Shown here in pieces: positions 24,060 through 36,755 of a DNA stretch of 64,000 nt. The DNA is from Limnanthes douglasii subsp. nivea. Lineage: Eukaryota > Streptophyta > Magnoliopsida > Brassicales > Limnanthaceae. The stretch is taken from NCBI GenBank assembly GCA_036936605.1, contig JAUPFV010000005.1, positions 52,348,742 to 52,412,741 of the forward strand, given 5' to 3'. The position numbers and the translations under genes were made by a program. How positions within the stretch are numbered: position 1 is the first letter of the stretch; each line of letters opens with the position of its first letter. Under the pieces are notes generated by a model that was not told the origin of the DNA, searched no databases, and saw only the letters and a program-made list of their open reading frames with translations.

Positions 24060-27000
24060 TACCGTATCACTTGTTGGGATTGGGGAATATAGCTATTCGG
24101 ACAGGCACCAAAGAAATAATGGTAATCACAATATTTGGTCTTAGGGCGTTAGGTGAAATCACATGACTTAATCTATATGATTAGGCAGTATGTTGTAGCT
24201 TTATCCCATAGATGATTCACTCGTTGCAAGTGTATCAAGAAAGAAATAGATCATCGATTCTACGAACCTTCCAACACAAATTTTATATAAGGACAGAAAA
24301 GTAAACCAATCACACAAGACATATTTAACGTGGTTTGAATTGTGAAGAAATCATACATCAATGGGGAACATACATATATTTTATATAGAATAAGGTTACA
24401 AGAATAATATCTCAAACACCTCTAACACATCCATTTTTTTAAGATCATTCGTCTTACAGAAGACACTAAGCATCTTAGTATTTATCTTAGTGTTTATGTT
24501 TTACCTTTCTTATCTCTCTAAAATAGACAAGCTCTTGTTTTATTTCTTTAGAAATTATATTGTTTTATCCACGACTCCATACCTCTTATCCACTACATAT
24601 ATATATAACTAATACTGAGTTGAACCCACAGGCTTACGATAACACCTTACATCTTGTTCCTTAAAATACCCGATGTTGCAGCCGTAACATCTGTACGACC
24701 ATTCACTAGTACGGGTAGTGGTACCATCAACATTGACTATGTAAATTTACTATTTTGTTTAATATTCAAGCATGATCCAGACTAATGGTTATTTGATCAA
24801 CAATTTTGATTATTTATTAAATTTATGACCTTTTGACATATTAGTGAATTAATTTATTTTAAAAACACTTTATTTCTGCACTTTTCGGAGTAACATAAAG
24901 AATTGTATTCGGATAAGCTTGTCCTTAGGTTTTAGCAGATGTCTCTACACCTAAGCATTCAGTTGAGCATCTATCCACATAGAGATTTAGCAGTACCAAC
25001 AATTAAGCTCTTGACCTACTCAAGTTTTTTTGTTCTTAAGTATTAGGTTGAGCTGTAATAATCACTTGAGCCAACACCTAACATAGACAACCATTTATAT
25101 TCATATTATAAAAATAATCTTCAAATTTGTTGGATTATAAAACTAATTTAGTTGTTTTTTATCCAATGCTTGCAATCCATATTTTACGTGGCTTATGTTG
25201 CTTTTATATTAATTTGTGTATTTTAGTTATTAATAATTATTACATTCGGATTATGATGTAGTTTTTTAAAATGTTATAGAAGCTTGGATTTATAAATATA
25301 GAACAATAATACAAACCTCCCAAATAGAATCAAGATCTGACGACCAATTTAACTACAATAGAACCTCAACATGTTGTCTATAATAAAGCAACATATTATG
25401 AAAATGACACGAATATGATGAAAGTTTGTTTGCTAAATTAGTTGTTGAACGCTACATATAAAATTTATATGTTTTTAAAAAAGTTTGATAATATAAATTA
25501 GAAAAAAATTAATTTGTATTCATAATATTTTGTCCTAACAACGTTATTTTGCATAAAATCAAGAAAGATAGACTATATAACTTTCAAACTGTAAAAATAA
25601 GATCAATGTTTGACTTTAAAAATTAAATCATATCAACTCTATATTGACTATCGATTTCCATAAATAAACCTTATGCATATTGATTCTTTCTTTACAATAT
25701 TTGTTTAGCAAAATCTTTATAAATATGCATCTTTAACAACATTTAATATAAAAAATTTACATCTATTTTTATTGACCAAAATATTCACAAAGATGTTATA
25801 TGATTATATAATGAGTATTTAAGATAATGACATAGATTTTTTTTTATTATTTTGTATTTATAATATGTATAGTGTGTACAAAAAACTTGGTGTAGTGGGT
25901 GAAAAGAGAAAAATATTAGGAAAAAAATGTAACTACCTATTTTATTGATGGTGTACGATATATCATCAAGACATAGATATCGTATAACACATCTACGACT
26001 AGTTGCTTCAAAGGTCATTCACAAGCTAGAAATCTAAATTTGGATAATCATTAGATGGTTTTTAAGTTATCTTTAGCGGGTAACAAGCGTGTGACGTGAT
26101 TTGGGTTTGAAGAACCGTAAGTCTAACAATGTTTCTAACATGCACAATATATATAATTTTTGGCAGAAATATTGATTTGATGAAAGCCTCATCCACTCTC
26201 ATGCAAGAGAACAACATAAAATGACATAAGACGACTGAACGACCAAATATTGTCATATAACTACTTTTGCATATCCCATAAGCATTGAGTTGTTACACAT
26301 TATCACACAAGTTATTATTATTAGTATTACTTACAAAAAAATAATAATGTATATTACGCCTTTATTAAATTTATAGTTGTTATATGGACCAAACATGACA
26401 TTTTGTGCTATATTTGTATTCAAGGGTTATGAAAAGTTAGAGAACCATACATGGGCGTTGCTTTACCTAATGAGGATGGTGGAGTAACCAACGTGCTTTT
26501 AACATAACGAATGTGAGGCTTGATGTGAGATATTGATGATATATTTTCCAATATAGTCAACATGTTGTGCAAACCGTATTAAATCAAATCGAATTTTGAA
26601 AATACAACAAGGACGATCACGAGGTTGGACGATTACAAAGAGTTTGTGAAATTTTGGAACGTTTTTGTCTAATCTATAACCAAATATGAGTTGATGTCAA
26701 ACTTATAATAGTAAATTGAAGTTTACAACCATCATATTACGTACTAGATTTAATATTTGGATAATACAATAACTAATTGGTAAACTATATTACATGTTTA
26801 AGTTATGGGTACAAAATAATACATATACAAATTATTTTCTAACTTATTTTGTATATACTTTTTTATGATAGATAGTCTTCATTCAAATATAAAGTATGAT
26901 ACTATTTGAGTCACCTAAATTTATAAATTTTATATATTAAAATTCACGCATTGTTTGATCACCTACATTTGAAAATCAAAGCTTTGCTTTTAAAAAAATA

Positions 27001-27639
27001 AGTTACTTTTTCAACATGCTTTTAGTTCTTAGATATTTATGATGTCTGGATTATACTATCGTGGTGATAAATATAATATTACATGTTTATAAACAAATTA
27101 GATAAATAGGTGTTGATTCAGAACAATATAGGTGTATTATTCATCCTAAATATATGTTATGTTATTACTGTGAATTAGTTAAGTTAGTCAGAGAGAATAT
27201 GTATATTCGTTTTTGTATAGTTAACAAGAACTTGCCAACTTTAGGCATCAGATCTTATTTGCAAACCATGACAAAAAAATTGTTGTTATCGAACAAATAG
27301 AAAATATTAACAACGTAATATGTTATTATATGATCATAAATAAGGTTATAAAAATCTATAATTCTAAAATAAATAATGTGGTAAAAACCTAAAAACCTAA
27401 TTAATATTGATGGTGGATGTAAAAAATGATCATAACATGATAACAAATAGATAATGTTAGTACACTCGATAAAAAAAATTGGTAGTTGATGTAGTTGCAC
27501 AAGTCCATGGCTATATGGCCCTTTTGGACAAACGGAAACGTGCTTTATTTGGGCTTGGTTATCCAAATTAGGCGTTGCGACCACTCAAATCGAATACGTC
27601 AAAAATCCCAATGACTTTCAAAAACATCATGAAGACAAA
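24060..27639. other. Long spacer with one dispersed repeat
   Basis: Bases 24290-24370 (AATCACACAAGACATATTTA, then ACGTGGTTTGAATTGTGAAG) match 30035-30105 at similar spacing and orientation, so both belong to an unnamed dispersed repeat. Otherwise the sequence is A+T-rich with short open frames only, including a 109-residue minus-strand frame at 27255-27584 that I do not recognise. No RNA gene was found. Confidence 0.4.
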
Positions 27640-28013
27640 GCTTGGAGATGAAGGCCAGGCTCGAAAATCCATTGTTTAGGCCATCTTTATGTTATTTTCT
27701 GTAATTATCTGAATTTTCCTATTTTTATTAGATTTAATTAAAATACTTAACCAGCTCCAATCTCTTTAAAATTGGGATGGGCTTTATTTTATTTTGTGAG
27801 AAACAATCTGTAATTTTGGCATATGGTTTCAAGTACTTATATAAAAGGGTCTCAAACACTATTTTTATCGTCATACTTTTTGTATCAAATTCGATTTTTT
27901 TCTCTAAGTCTCTTACACTCTAATCTGGGTTAGAGTTTATTTATTCTCTGTCATGTCTTCTTATTTCTTGTGTTTTACAGCCTCCTGTTTTATCTCTTAT
28001 ACCGTCGTCACCA
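27640..28013 (+). repeat. 5' LTR of a Ty3/gypsy element (left end uncertain)
   Basis: The right end CCGTCGTCACCA is fixed by the PBS three bases later. Inside are a TATA box in CTTATATAAAAGGGTCTCAAA (about 27836) and a CTAATCTGGGTTAGAG region comparable with the CTAACCTAGGGTTA of the 15.1-kb LTR. The left end is set only roughly, because no second LTR or target duplication was found. Confidence 0.65.
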
Positions 28014-28016
28014 TAT

Positions 28017-28028
28017 TGGTATAAGAGC
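28017..28028 (+). other. Degenerate initiator tRNA-Met primer binding site
   Basis: TGGTATAAGAGC has one mismatch to TGGTATCAGAGC and keeps the same three-base spacing from the LTR end as the element at 15135. Confidence 0.8.
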
Positions 28029-28059
28029 GACATAGCTCATACGATGTGGGTTACAAAGT

Positions 28060-28975
28060 TATGTCGCCTAAGAGATCCTTGTGTGGGAAGTCCACTCTTC
28101 CAATCACAGAATCGGTCGAACGAGATGAGTTCGAAAATCGATTTGTCCAGGTGGGTGAACAGATGCATTCGCTAGGAAACCATATAAGGGACGTACATGA
28201 AGCAATACAAAGGGTTTTGAACAACTAAATCAACGAATTTTGAGCTTTAGGTTCGAGCAACCAACCGTCGGGATCTAAGAGAGAGATTGGCCGAGAACAT
28301 AATCTATTTGCTACTCAAATGGAACAAGGCACAGATCAATATTACCCCCAAGACTATTATGAATAGATTTTTGAGCATTCGCCAACAAGATATTCCGATC
28401 AGAACGCCAACAACCGGTGGAAATCTAGATTCAGGCTCAAGATTCTAGAGTTACATAGAGAGTCTCGAACTTGAGGAGTTTCTCAATTAGATCGCCTCAG
28501 TTTAAGAAGTCTTAGATATCAAGGAGGTTCCCGATGCAAAACGTTTATAATTGGTTGCAACTAAGTTCCAAAGTCGAGCTGCATCTTAGTGGCAACAACT
28601 AAAACTGACTAGATCGAGGTAAGGTAAGCAAAAAATAATAACATGTATTAAGTTTGTGAAGTACACGAGGGTTGTGTTTTAGTCCTATAACTATGCACGT
28701 GTAATATACCAGTAGTTCCAAAACCTTAAACAAGGGTCAAAGATTATTGATGAATACACTAACGACTTTTTCTGCAAAACCAAGTGGATATTGATGATTA
28801 AGTAGATCAAATAGTATCTTATTACATAGGTGAGATAAAACAACACTTTCAAGATTAGCTGAATATGTTCGACCCTGTGAATGTGTCTGAAGCAAATCAA
28901 TATGCACTGTATTTGGAGAAAGCCCTTTCGTGTAGGCCTTATGGAGGATATACTGCCAGGACTATAAATGATAGT
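28060..28975 (+). pseudogene. Ty3/gypsy (Tekay/Del-like) gag relic
   Basis: The first open piece (28058-28228) reads VERDEFENRFVQVGEQMHSL, the coiled N-terminal Gag region. Later pieces in shifting frames match the core of this lineage: RFRLKI, an EVPDAK block, SCILVATTKTD, NMY, a VDIDD / QIVSYYIGEIKQHFQD block, and LNMFDPVNVSEANQYAL followed by LEKALSCRPYGGY. The usual order (retrotransposon gag domain, then LEK..SRRPYG) is kept. Many stops make it non-coding. The copy breaks off near 28975 with no protease, RT or integrase. Its PBS and LTR layout resemble the gene-carrying element at 15.1 kb, so this family is a reasonable guess for the helper that once moved it. Confidence 0.8.
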
Positions 28976-30129
28976 ATTTTTTCCCCAAAACTTACATTTA
29001 TCAACTAATTAATTTTTGGAAGGGGAAACATATCCTTCAGATGTGTCCTATTTTAGAGAGCTTCTGAACCTCAACTTCTATCGTTTTAGCCTTCTCTTGG
29101 GAGAATGATATCCTCTTTTGTGTGATGTGTCAAAAAATACTATGTATGGATAATTTGTGACACGTTAAGGACTCTGTTACATCTTGGAAATTATATACAT
29201 AGATATTAATTTATATATAAGAAACTGTAGAACTCATTTTTTTATAACTAGTTGGCATGTCTCGACTAAGACATAGAATTTTGTTTTTTTAACTGAATTA
29301 TCTTTACAAGAATCATAAAATTGTATGGTTTGATAATAAAGAAATCCAAATTTTAAATTAGATAATCTAAATCATAAAATTGAGCGCAAAAAAATCAAAA
29401 TAGGATAAACAAAATAACAAATCAAGAAAAAAAACATTAAAGTGTGAGAATGAAAAATACACCGTACCTTTAATGACCGTAGAAATCAGAGGAAAACTAA
29501 TTAGAATATTTTGTTTTTAAAACTAGCTGAGGATTATATCATAGTCATTGATACAACCACTAGTATAATAGTTTATCTTCGTTGAGATATTTTACTAATT
29601 TTAAATACACCATATAACTTATAAAATACAATATTGTTAATAATTAAAATATTTAAGTTAGAAAATAAAATATACAATAATATTTGTGGGTGAAAATATG
29701 CAACATCATTGATAAATATATAGTGATTTAAAAATATTCAAATTTTATATTAAAAATATTAATTTTTGGTTTTTAAAATATATTTACATAACAATCCGGA
29801 TCTAAAAAGACAAAAAACATATATGACAAAACAAAAATATTTAGTGTGAGGCTCAATGTAAAGCAAAATTTTAAGTTTTTTAGTTGTAGCCAAGATTCGG
29901 GCTAAGTGGGTGTGACTTTCGGCATTTTCCCGAGACTCAACCCATATATGATTTAACCTTCTGCTAGGTATGGCATAAAAAAAGTCGAGTTTCGGTTATG
30001 TGAACCTTCAAACACAAAGTTACCAAGATGGACTGAAATAAAAACAAACACACAAGAGAATATTTAATGTGGCTTGGATTGCGAAAAAATCTTACATCCA
30101 TGAAAAACAAACAATGATTTTTTTAGAAG
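28976..30129. other. Spacer with dispersed-repeat copy
   Basis: 30035-30105 matches 24290-24370 (the CACACAAGAGAATATTTAAT / GTGGCTTGGATTGCGAAAAA region). The rest is A+T-rich and unassigned. Confidence 0.4.
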
Positions 30130-30620
30130 GATAAATGATAAATGCAGAACCCATGTTAATGTAAGTTAACACTGATAAGTGATAGATGGGAAATTATTGT
30201 AAGTTAGATAAGTGATAAATGTGAAACATATGTAAATTTTAAATTAGTCTAAAATCGATAAATGCGGAACCCATGTTAATGTATATGAACTAAAACACTG
30301 ATAGATGTGAAACCTATGTTAATGTATAAGCACTGACACACTAGTAGATGCGAAACCTATGGTAATCTATAAACAATACACAGTGATAGATGTGAAACCT
30401 ATGTTATAGATTAACCAATACAGATTGATAGATGTGAAACCTATAAAAAACCTGTAATTTTGGCAAAATGATAGTTGCGAAACCTATAGAAATATATAAG
30501 CACTGAGATACTTATCGATGGGAAACCTCTGTTAATTTATAACCAATACAAACTGATAGATGCTAAACCTATATAAAAACCTGGAATTATAGTAAAATGA
30601 TAGTTGTGAAACCTATAGAA
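30130..30620. repeat. Degenerate minisatellite, unit about 50-60 bp
   Basis: The core GATAGATGTGAAACCTATG or a close variant occurs at least nine times (for example near 30245, 30300, 30348, 30382, 30430, 30469, 30516, 30556, 30600), often followed by TTAATGTATAAGCACTGA or AACCAATACA. Non-coding. Confidence 0.8.
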
Positions 30621-30704
30621 ATGTAACAAAAGTAGGTTTGAATTGCAGTAACAATAGTAAGGCTATTTGGACAAGAAAATGCAGGTAGTAGTTACTATGA
30701 ACGT

Positions 30705-30732
30705 CTCGTGTCTCGCTTTAGTGAGACACGAG
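30705..30732. other. Perfect 10-bp hairpin
   Basis: CTCGTGTCTC (30705-30714) and GAGACACGAG (30723-30732) are exact complements around an eight-base loop. It is G+C-richer than its surroundings. No T-run follows, so it is not a simple pol III terminator, and no gene is adjacent. Confidence 0.75.
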
Positions 30733-30739
30733 TAAGCAC

Positions 30740-32102
30740 TATTAGTTACTGAAAAACAAACTGAAAACATGTGTAAATGAAGTAATGAAGAAGATTTATC
30801 ACATAAACCGATGTAATTCACACAAAACAGATAGATTATCACTAATCTAGCTCAAAAACTCGAAAAAGTTTGTCAATGAAACCCTAGTTTCCTCAAATGT
30901 GCTAGAACTGAACTGTTTTTCGAAGAGAAACACTATCGAACTTACCGATTTAGTGTTGTTTTAGTTTTTGAGTGTTTGAATCTTCGATCGGAATTTGAAC
31001 GACGTTTAATCGGTAAATTCGAATGCGAAATCAAGTCGGTCTAGATTTTGTGTGAAACTCAAAGAGGGAGGAGGGATGGGGAAAAAAGAGGTTAGGCTAG
31101 GTTTCAAAATGAATATTTATACCGATGATATTTTTGGAAGGAAATTTTATGAAATTTTTTAGGCCTTTATTATTAATAGTTTTGTGTAATATACTTTATA
31201 TGGCGTGTCTCCCATTTAATATATAAAAGACGAATTTATATAATTATTTAACTATAAAAGTGTAGTTGTAGATCATTTTTGTTATATTTTTTAGCTATTT
31301 GGAAATAGATAGAATTTATCTCATTAATTCTATATTCTCAATTTTTTTATATTAATAATACTTTTGGTTTCAGTTATGTTCATTATCTTTTAATAATCTA
31401 AAAGGAACATTAACTTTGAGCCAGCTATAAATACTATTTGATAAAAATAATATAAATTCTATTTTATAATAATTTATAATGAACAACTAAATTTGATTGA
31501 AACTAGTTTTTATGTTTTATATTTGTTTTGAATAGTTTCTTTTGCTCATTTTTATCTTTCATTAATATCACGTCCTAAAATTTTGAATTTTTAGTTTTTT
31601 TAGACATGCGAATGTTTAAAAGCAGCCACGTAGCAGGTTAAACAATAGGTTTTTTGGTTTCGCATTTGAACCAATAATATACATCTGATGTATTATTCAC
31701 AAAAGCTGGATAGACCAAACGTTTATGGAAAATTTATTGTTAGAGTTGTTATGTATCAGCTCCTAAACAATTAGATGTGCAAAAGACTAAAAGTTAAAAA
31801 CTATAAAAAGTAAAAAATAAACTTAAAAAACTAGTTTAATAAACAAACGCAAAACATAAAAAATCATTATCGATTTTTACCCGTAGTTTTGATTAGGAAC
31901 TTGTTTAGCCCATATATGTATACATATAAGTTAAGTTTGTTAAAACTATGACAGAATTATTAAACTTTTTGATTGAAAAGTTGAATTACAAACATTAGAG
32001 ACTCTTTTGAAACTGATTTTGTATTTATCTCGTATGCCTTTTGGATTGTAAGTTGGTACTTCTTTTTGTCAAATTACGTCAAAATGTTGGCGTCAATCAC
32101 TT
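30740..32102. other. Spacer, nothing recognised
   Basis: A somewhat less A+T-rich patch at about 30880-31080 has no readable domain. The rest is A+T-rich up to the point where Tat gag sequence abruptly starts. Confidence 0.4.
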
Positions 32103-33064
32103 TTGTATTCAAAATTAATTTCTGGACACCTTTCCAAAAGATTTGATAGTTCCAAGATAGAAAAGTATGATGTAAGTAAATATCCGGACAATCATCGTGA
32201 ACGACTTAAAAACTTTATGATGAATTTTGATGACGATGACAAAATACTATGTAGGGATTTCTCTCAAACCTTTAAGGGAAATGCTCTCAAGTGGTATAAT
32301 AGCCTTCCTCAGGGATCTATTAAAAATTTCGATATATTTTGGGTGGCATTCCGTAGGCAGTTTGTTGGAAGCAAAGAGCTTAAGGGTAATGGTGACACAA
32401 TTATCCATTGTGCCCAAGAACCGAACGAGTCATTGAAAGAATACATTAGTAGGTTTGTAAATACGAAAAATGGGTTGGCTGAATGTTTTGAACAAGTTGC
32501 AATTGCATATTTGAGGCAGGGCTTGAGTCAGGGTAATTTGGCTGATTCTGTGACCCGGAAAAAACTATGACCTTTGGGGGACTGTTGAACCAAGTCGGGA
32601 AACAGATTAATGTTGAAGAAACAAAGAAATCTAGAGTGCCTCGCCAGATAAGATCCACAACTACAACTTCAACACCTCAAACAACTACCCAATCTGGTTA
32701 CAGATCAAAGGAAATAGGACATGGGTCTCATCGGTCCAGGCAGAATCAATCCAACCAGAACCAGAATAAGAACTAGCAGGTTAGAAATAAAAGGGCACCT
32801 TGGGTTCAAATTGAATGCTTTGCTGAATTGGGAGAAAGTGTGGCTACCATATATGATAAAACGAAAAATGATATACACTTTAAAAGGCCAACCGCATTAC
32901 AGTCTCCTAGAAAAACCCGGAGTACCCGTTTCTGTAACGACGTGGGACATGATATCCATAATTTCATTACATTAAAACAAGAGGTTTATAATCTCATTGA
33001 AATGGGTAAATTGGAGGCTTATGTTAAAAAAACAAGGGGCAGCGGGCCAAAATACACCATCTAG
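32103..33064 (+). pseudogene. Tat gag (N-terminally cut)
   Basis: The first frame (155 codons, no ATG) contains the retrotransposon gag domain: FSQTFKGNALKWYNSLPQGS, IKNFDIFWVAFRRQFVG and ESLKEYISRFVNTKNGL. It shifts frame near 32570. The C-terminal part (to 33064) holds a remnant zinc-knuckle-like RFCNDVGHDIHNF and the IEMGKLEAYVK tail that usually ends gag in this lineage. Gag assembles into the particle that houses reverse transcription. Two frame changes are needed to read it through, so it is not translated as one protein. The start codon and N-terminal part are missing because the whole element is truncated here. Confidence 0.85.
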
Positions 33065-33392
33065 AACCAATACTCCCCGAACGATTCCTTCGGTAGCTCC
33101 TAGAACGTCTAGACAAGAGGATACCATGGTAATTATTGAAAGGTTAGATGTGAATTCTGAGTACCGTGATCCAAATCTAAATCGGAATTAGGTTTGGGTG
33201 ATAGTGGACAAGACTGCAGCTGTTTTCGATCTGGTTAAATTTTTTGAGTCTTTAACAATATTTGGAGGAGATATTATGACTGCACCTTCTAGTTTCTCAA
33301 GAACAAGGCATGTCAACTGTTTGTCTACTCAATTATATTGGAGAATATGTACACACTTATACCAAACTCCTGCTCCTTTTATACTTTTTTAG

Positions 33393-33720
33393 GATGGCCT
33401 AAGAGATATTGCAAGACCTCATGAAGACATCGTGGTAATAGGGGCATCAATAGGAGGAAATGATGTACATCAAATCCTGATTTATACAGGTAGTTCGACA
33501 AACATATTGCTTTTGAATACTTATAAACAGATGAAAAATCCCTCAGTTATCCAAATTTCGAACATAACTATTGTAGGACTCACTAGGAGTTCAGTAGATG
33601 TAATTGGAGAATTCGAGGAAGAATTATTGTTGGGTAAAGGGCCTTTCAATAAAATAGTGAAGGTATTGTTTATTCTGGTTGACTGCCCAACATATTACAA
33701 TGCTATAATTTAGAGGTTTT
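33393..33720 (+). pseudogene. Tat protease domain, catalytic Asp replaced
   Basis: The frame reads RPHEDIVVIGASIGGNDVHQ, then an active-site loop with Tyr-Thr-Gly-Ser-Ser, and ends at CPTYYNAII where active copies have YNAILGRP. The expected Asp of D-T-G is Tyr, and a stop follows directly at the position of the LGR motif. The protease would cut the polyprotein into its parts. This copy cannot. Confidence 0.8.
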
Positions 33721-33889
33721 AGCTCTCCAAGATGCATGTTGTAGCCTCTACTGTCCATCATTGCTTAAAATATATTGTGGGTGCACAAGTTGGTGTTGTC
33801 TGAAGCAGTCAAAAGGTAGCTAAATAATGCTACGTAACAGCTTTTGTCTCGAAGTATTTGGAGGCAGTCAAAGTTAACAAAGAATAGCA

Positions 33890-34860
33890 TCTATTGGAGC
33901 ATTCTACAGAAGAAAGTGAAATTGATGATCCAATGGAGGCTCCTAGTGTTATAATACCTACAGAAGAATTTGAAATCCACTCCCAGGTCAAGGGAAAAAA
34001 TGTTAAGATTGGTACTAAGTTGCCACCAAATTTGAAACAAAGGCTATTGTCTTTCTTATCGGACAATTTACATGTATTTGTATGGTGCAATGATGATGTA
34101 ACCGAAGTACCTACTGAAGTAATATGCCATAATTTGTCTGTTCGAACTGATGCTGGACTGGTTGTACAAAGAAAAAGGTATTTTTCCAAATAAAAAACAG
34201 ATGTGATTGTGCAAGAAGTTGATCGGTTGACCAAAATGGGCCACATCAAAGAATATCAGTACCCCTTGTGGACTGCCGACCCAGTTTTAGTCATGAAAAA
34301 GAATGGCAAGTAGCGCATGTGTATTGACTTCACTGATCTTAATAAGGCATGTCGCAAAGATCCTTATACCGTTCCTCAAATAGATTAGCTAGTGGACTCT
34401 ACATATGGGAACAAGATATTGTCATTCATGGATGCATTTTCAGAGTACAATCAAATACAATTAGATCTGAATGATCAAGACCACACAACTTTTATTACAG
34501 ATAGGGGGTTTCATTGCTATAATGTGATGCCGTTTGGATTGAAAAATACTGGGACCACTTATCAAAGGCTAGTAAGTAAAATCTTTGCCAGTCAAATCGG
34601 CATGAATATGAAAGTATACATAGATAACATGATGGTGAAGAGCCTCAAAGAAGACGCACACGTATACGCCATGCGAGAAACTTTATCTAACTTAGAAGCC
34701 ATCAATTCAAAGCTGAACCCGAAGAAATGTGTTTTTAGGGTCCGGTCCAGAAAATTCTTGGGTTACATCATAAGAGAAAAATGCATTCAGCCTGATCCAG
34801 ATCAACTAAATGCTCTGTTGGCTATGTATCCTCCTAAAAGCTCTAAAGAATTTTAAAGAT
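33890..34860 (+). pseudogene. Tat reverse transcriptase
   Basis: A linker (to about 34150) with LPPNLKQRLLSFLSDN and HVFVWCNDDV leads into the RT: VDRLTKMGHIKEYQYPLW, a VLVMKKNGK block, RMCIDFTDLNKACRKDPY, FMDAFSEYNQIQLDLNDQDH, a VMPFGLKNTG block, and the catalytic YIDN box followed by MMVKS. The second Asp of the usual Y-x-D-D is Asn here, so polymerase activity would be lost. C-terminal thumb motifs (LNPKKCVF, FLGYIIREKCI) are readable to 34855. Stops occur at about 34191, 34312 and 34386. RT copies element RNA to DNA in the cytoplasmic particle. Confidence 0.9.
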
Positions 34861-35800
34861 TAACCGGGTGTTTGGTTGCGTTAAATAGGTTCTTTTCAAG
34901 ATAATCTGACAAATGTGCTCAATTTTTCCAAGTGTTAAGGAATGCCAAAGACTTTAATTAGTCTTCACAATGTGAGCACGCGTTCATTGAAATCAATAAG
35001 CATTTATCTTCACCTAAGACGTTGTTCAAGCCTATTCATGGGGATAAACTTTACATATACTTAGGTGTATCGGAGTATGCAGTAAGTGCTGTGTTGGTCT
35101 AGTTACCCTCGTCCGATATATTATATAAGAAAAGCCTATTGGAAGCAGAAAATAGATATTTAAAGTTAGAAAGGTTAGCCCTGGCATTGGTAATAACACC
35201 CAGAAAGATGAAGCCATACTTCCAAGAACATTCGATTGTTGTCCGAATATCTTTCCCTTTGAAAAATGTTCTACAAAAAGCTGATATATCAAGCATAATG
35301 ACCAAATGGCTAGTCAGGGTGATTATGATATTGATTTTGCATCTCAAACTACAATAAAGGCTCAAGCTATGGCTGATTTCCTGGTAGAATTTCATACTAA
35401 AAGGTCCTCTAAGCAAAGGTATATAAACCAGTCTAAGAAAGAATGGGTAGTCCGAACAGACGGCGGGTTTAGTACCATTGGACGTGGACCCGGAATTTGT
35501 TTAACTTCTCCTTATGGTGATACTATGTATCAAGCTGTATGTTTTGGTTTCAGGGCCTCCAATAATGAATCAGAATATGAAGCAGCCATAGTCGGTATAA
35601 GATTAGCCCTTATATGTAGGGAAAATAGAGACCGATTATTGAGTGACTCCCAACTACTTATTCATCATGCTCAGGGGCAGTATGAAGCGAAGAAGGAACA
35701 ACTGATAAAATATTTGCTGATACTAAGAGATGTTGCTACAAGATTTAAATGTATCTAATACGAGCATGTTCCTAGATCAGAGAACACTGTGGCTGACTCT
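34861..35800 (+). pseudogene. Two RNase H domains in tandem
   Basis: The first domain (about 34990-35310) is broken and reads HGDKLYIYLGVSEYAVSAVL, LLEAENRYLKLERLALALV and PYFQEHSIVV. This is the usual RNase H behind Ty3/gypsy RT. The second (about 35440-35758) reads VRTDGGFSTIGRGPGICLTS and then GFRASNNESEYEAAIVGIRL, an RNase HI-type domain with a plausible first Asp (TDGG) and Glu (NESEYEA). It is followed by the remnant EHVPRSENTVADSQ. Possession of this additional domain is the diagnostic trait of the Tat branch. Both would remove RNA from RNA-DNA hybrids. The second domain is the longest undamaged part of pol. Confidence 0.85.
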
Positions 35801-35984
35801 CAGCCGACCATAGCCTATTCTGAATCCTACCCATAAATTCTAATGTAAGAATTCCCCTCAATAGATTCAAACCAAGAGAAGGGTAAAAGGGATGAAGAAA
35901 GTATGAGTATATTTGTCCTTCAACCCAGTTTATTTCCAGATTGGATTTTTCCGCGGTATAAAATCCATGTGCCATCAGTTTCTA

Positions 35985-36755
35985 TGAAGTCCATACCCGA
36001 ACCCATACTTTTTGATAGATGGAACCACTTCTAAGGCAGTTATAAAATTTATTATATCTAATATATGTTGCAGATTTGGGGTTCCCCAGAAAATCACTAC
36101 AAACAATGTGCCACAATTGGATAATAAAGACATGGAGATGTTTTGCACTTTCAGAGGAATTCAACGCTGTTTTTCTTCTCCTTTCCACCCTCAGGTTAAT
36201 GGGCAAGTTGAAGTTTATAATCGAACGATATTATCAAAATTAAAGAAGAATCTGGAGTGTGTTGCAGGAAAATGGCCAAGTTATTTGCAAGAGGTATTGT
36301 GGGTTTACCGAACTACTCTCCGGACTGCTGCACAAGAATCCCTTTTTTCCCTCGTTTATGGGATGGATGCGATCACGCCCATAGAAGCTACTTTACCTTC
36401 CTTCAGGGTCCAAAACTATTCCAAAGAAGCGAATAGCAGTTAGGAATCATTTAGACTTGATTGAACAGAAAAGGATCAAGGCATATTTATGAACAACACA
36501 CTATCAAGGTTTAATGAGAAGTAGATTTTCATTTAAGTTTAAAAGAAAAGATTTCCATTTGGGAGACAAAGTCTTAAGAAAAGTATTTTTACATACTAAA
36601 TAAAGACAGTTTGGGAAGCCGGCTCCGAACTGGGAAGGACTTTACATGGTATGTGAAATAGTTAAGCCAGGAACTTATAGACTTTAAGACAAGGAGGGCA
36701 GAGTTTTGAAGCATCCATGGAATATTGAACATCTTAGGTTATATATAGAATAAAA
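35985..36755 (+). pseudogene. Integrase with internal deletion
   Basis: The reading starts inside the core, with TTSKAVIKFIISNICCRFGV. The second catalytic position is TNN instead of T-D-N. Then come FCTFRGIQRCFSSPFHPQVN and GQVEVYNRTILSKLKKNL, where Glu of D,D-35-E is visible as GQVE. After that come WPSYLQEVLWVYRTTLRTAA and VYGMDAITPIEATLPS. The C-terminal tail ends near 36752 with a PGTYRL...HPWNIEHLRLYIE stretch. The HHCC zinc domain and the first catalytic Asp are missing: RNase H tail sequence is followed by only about 200 unreadable bases. Integrase would insert the cDNA. This copy is inactive. Confidence 0.85.
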
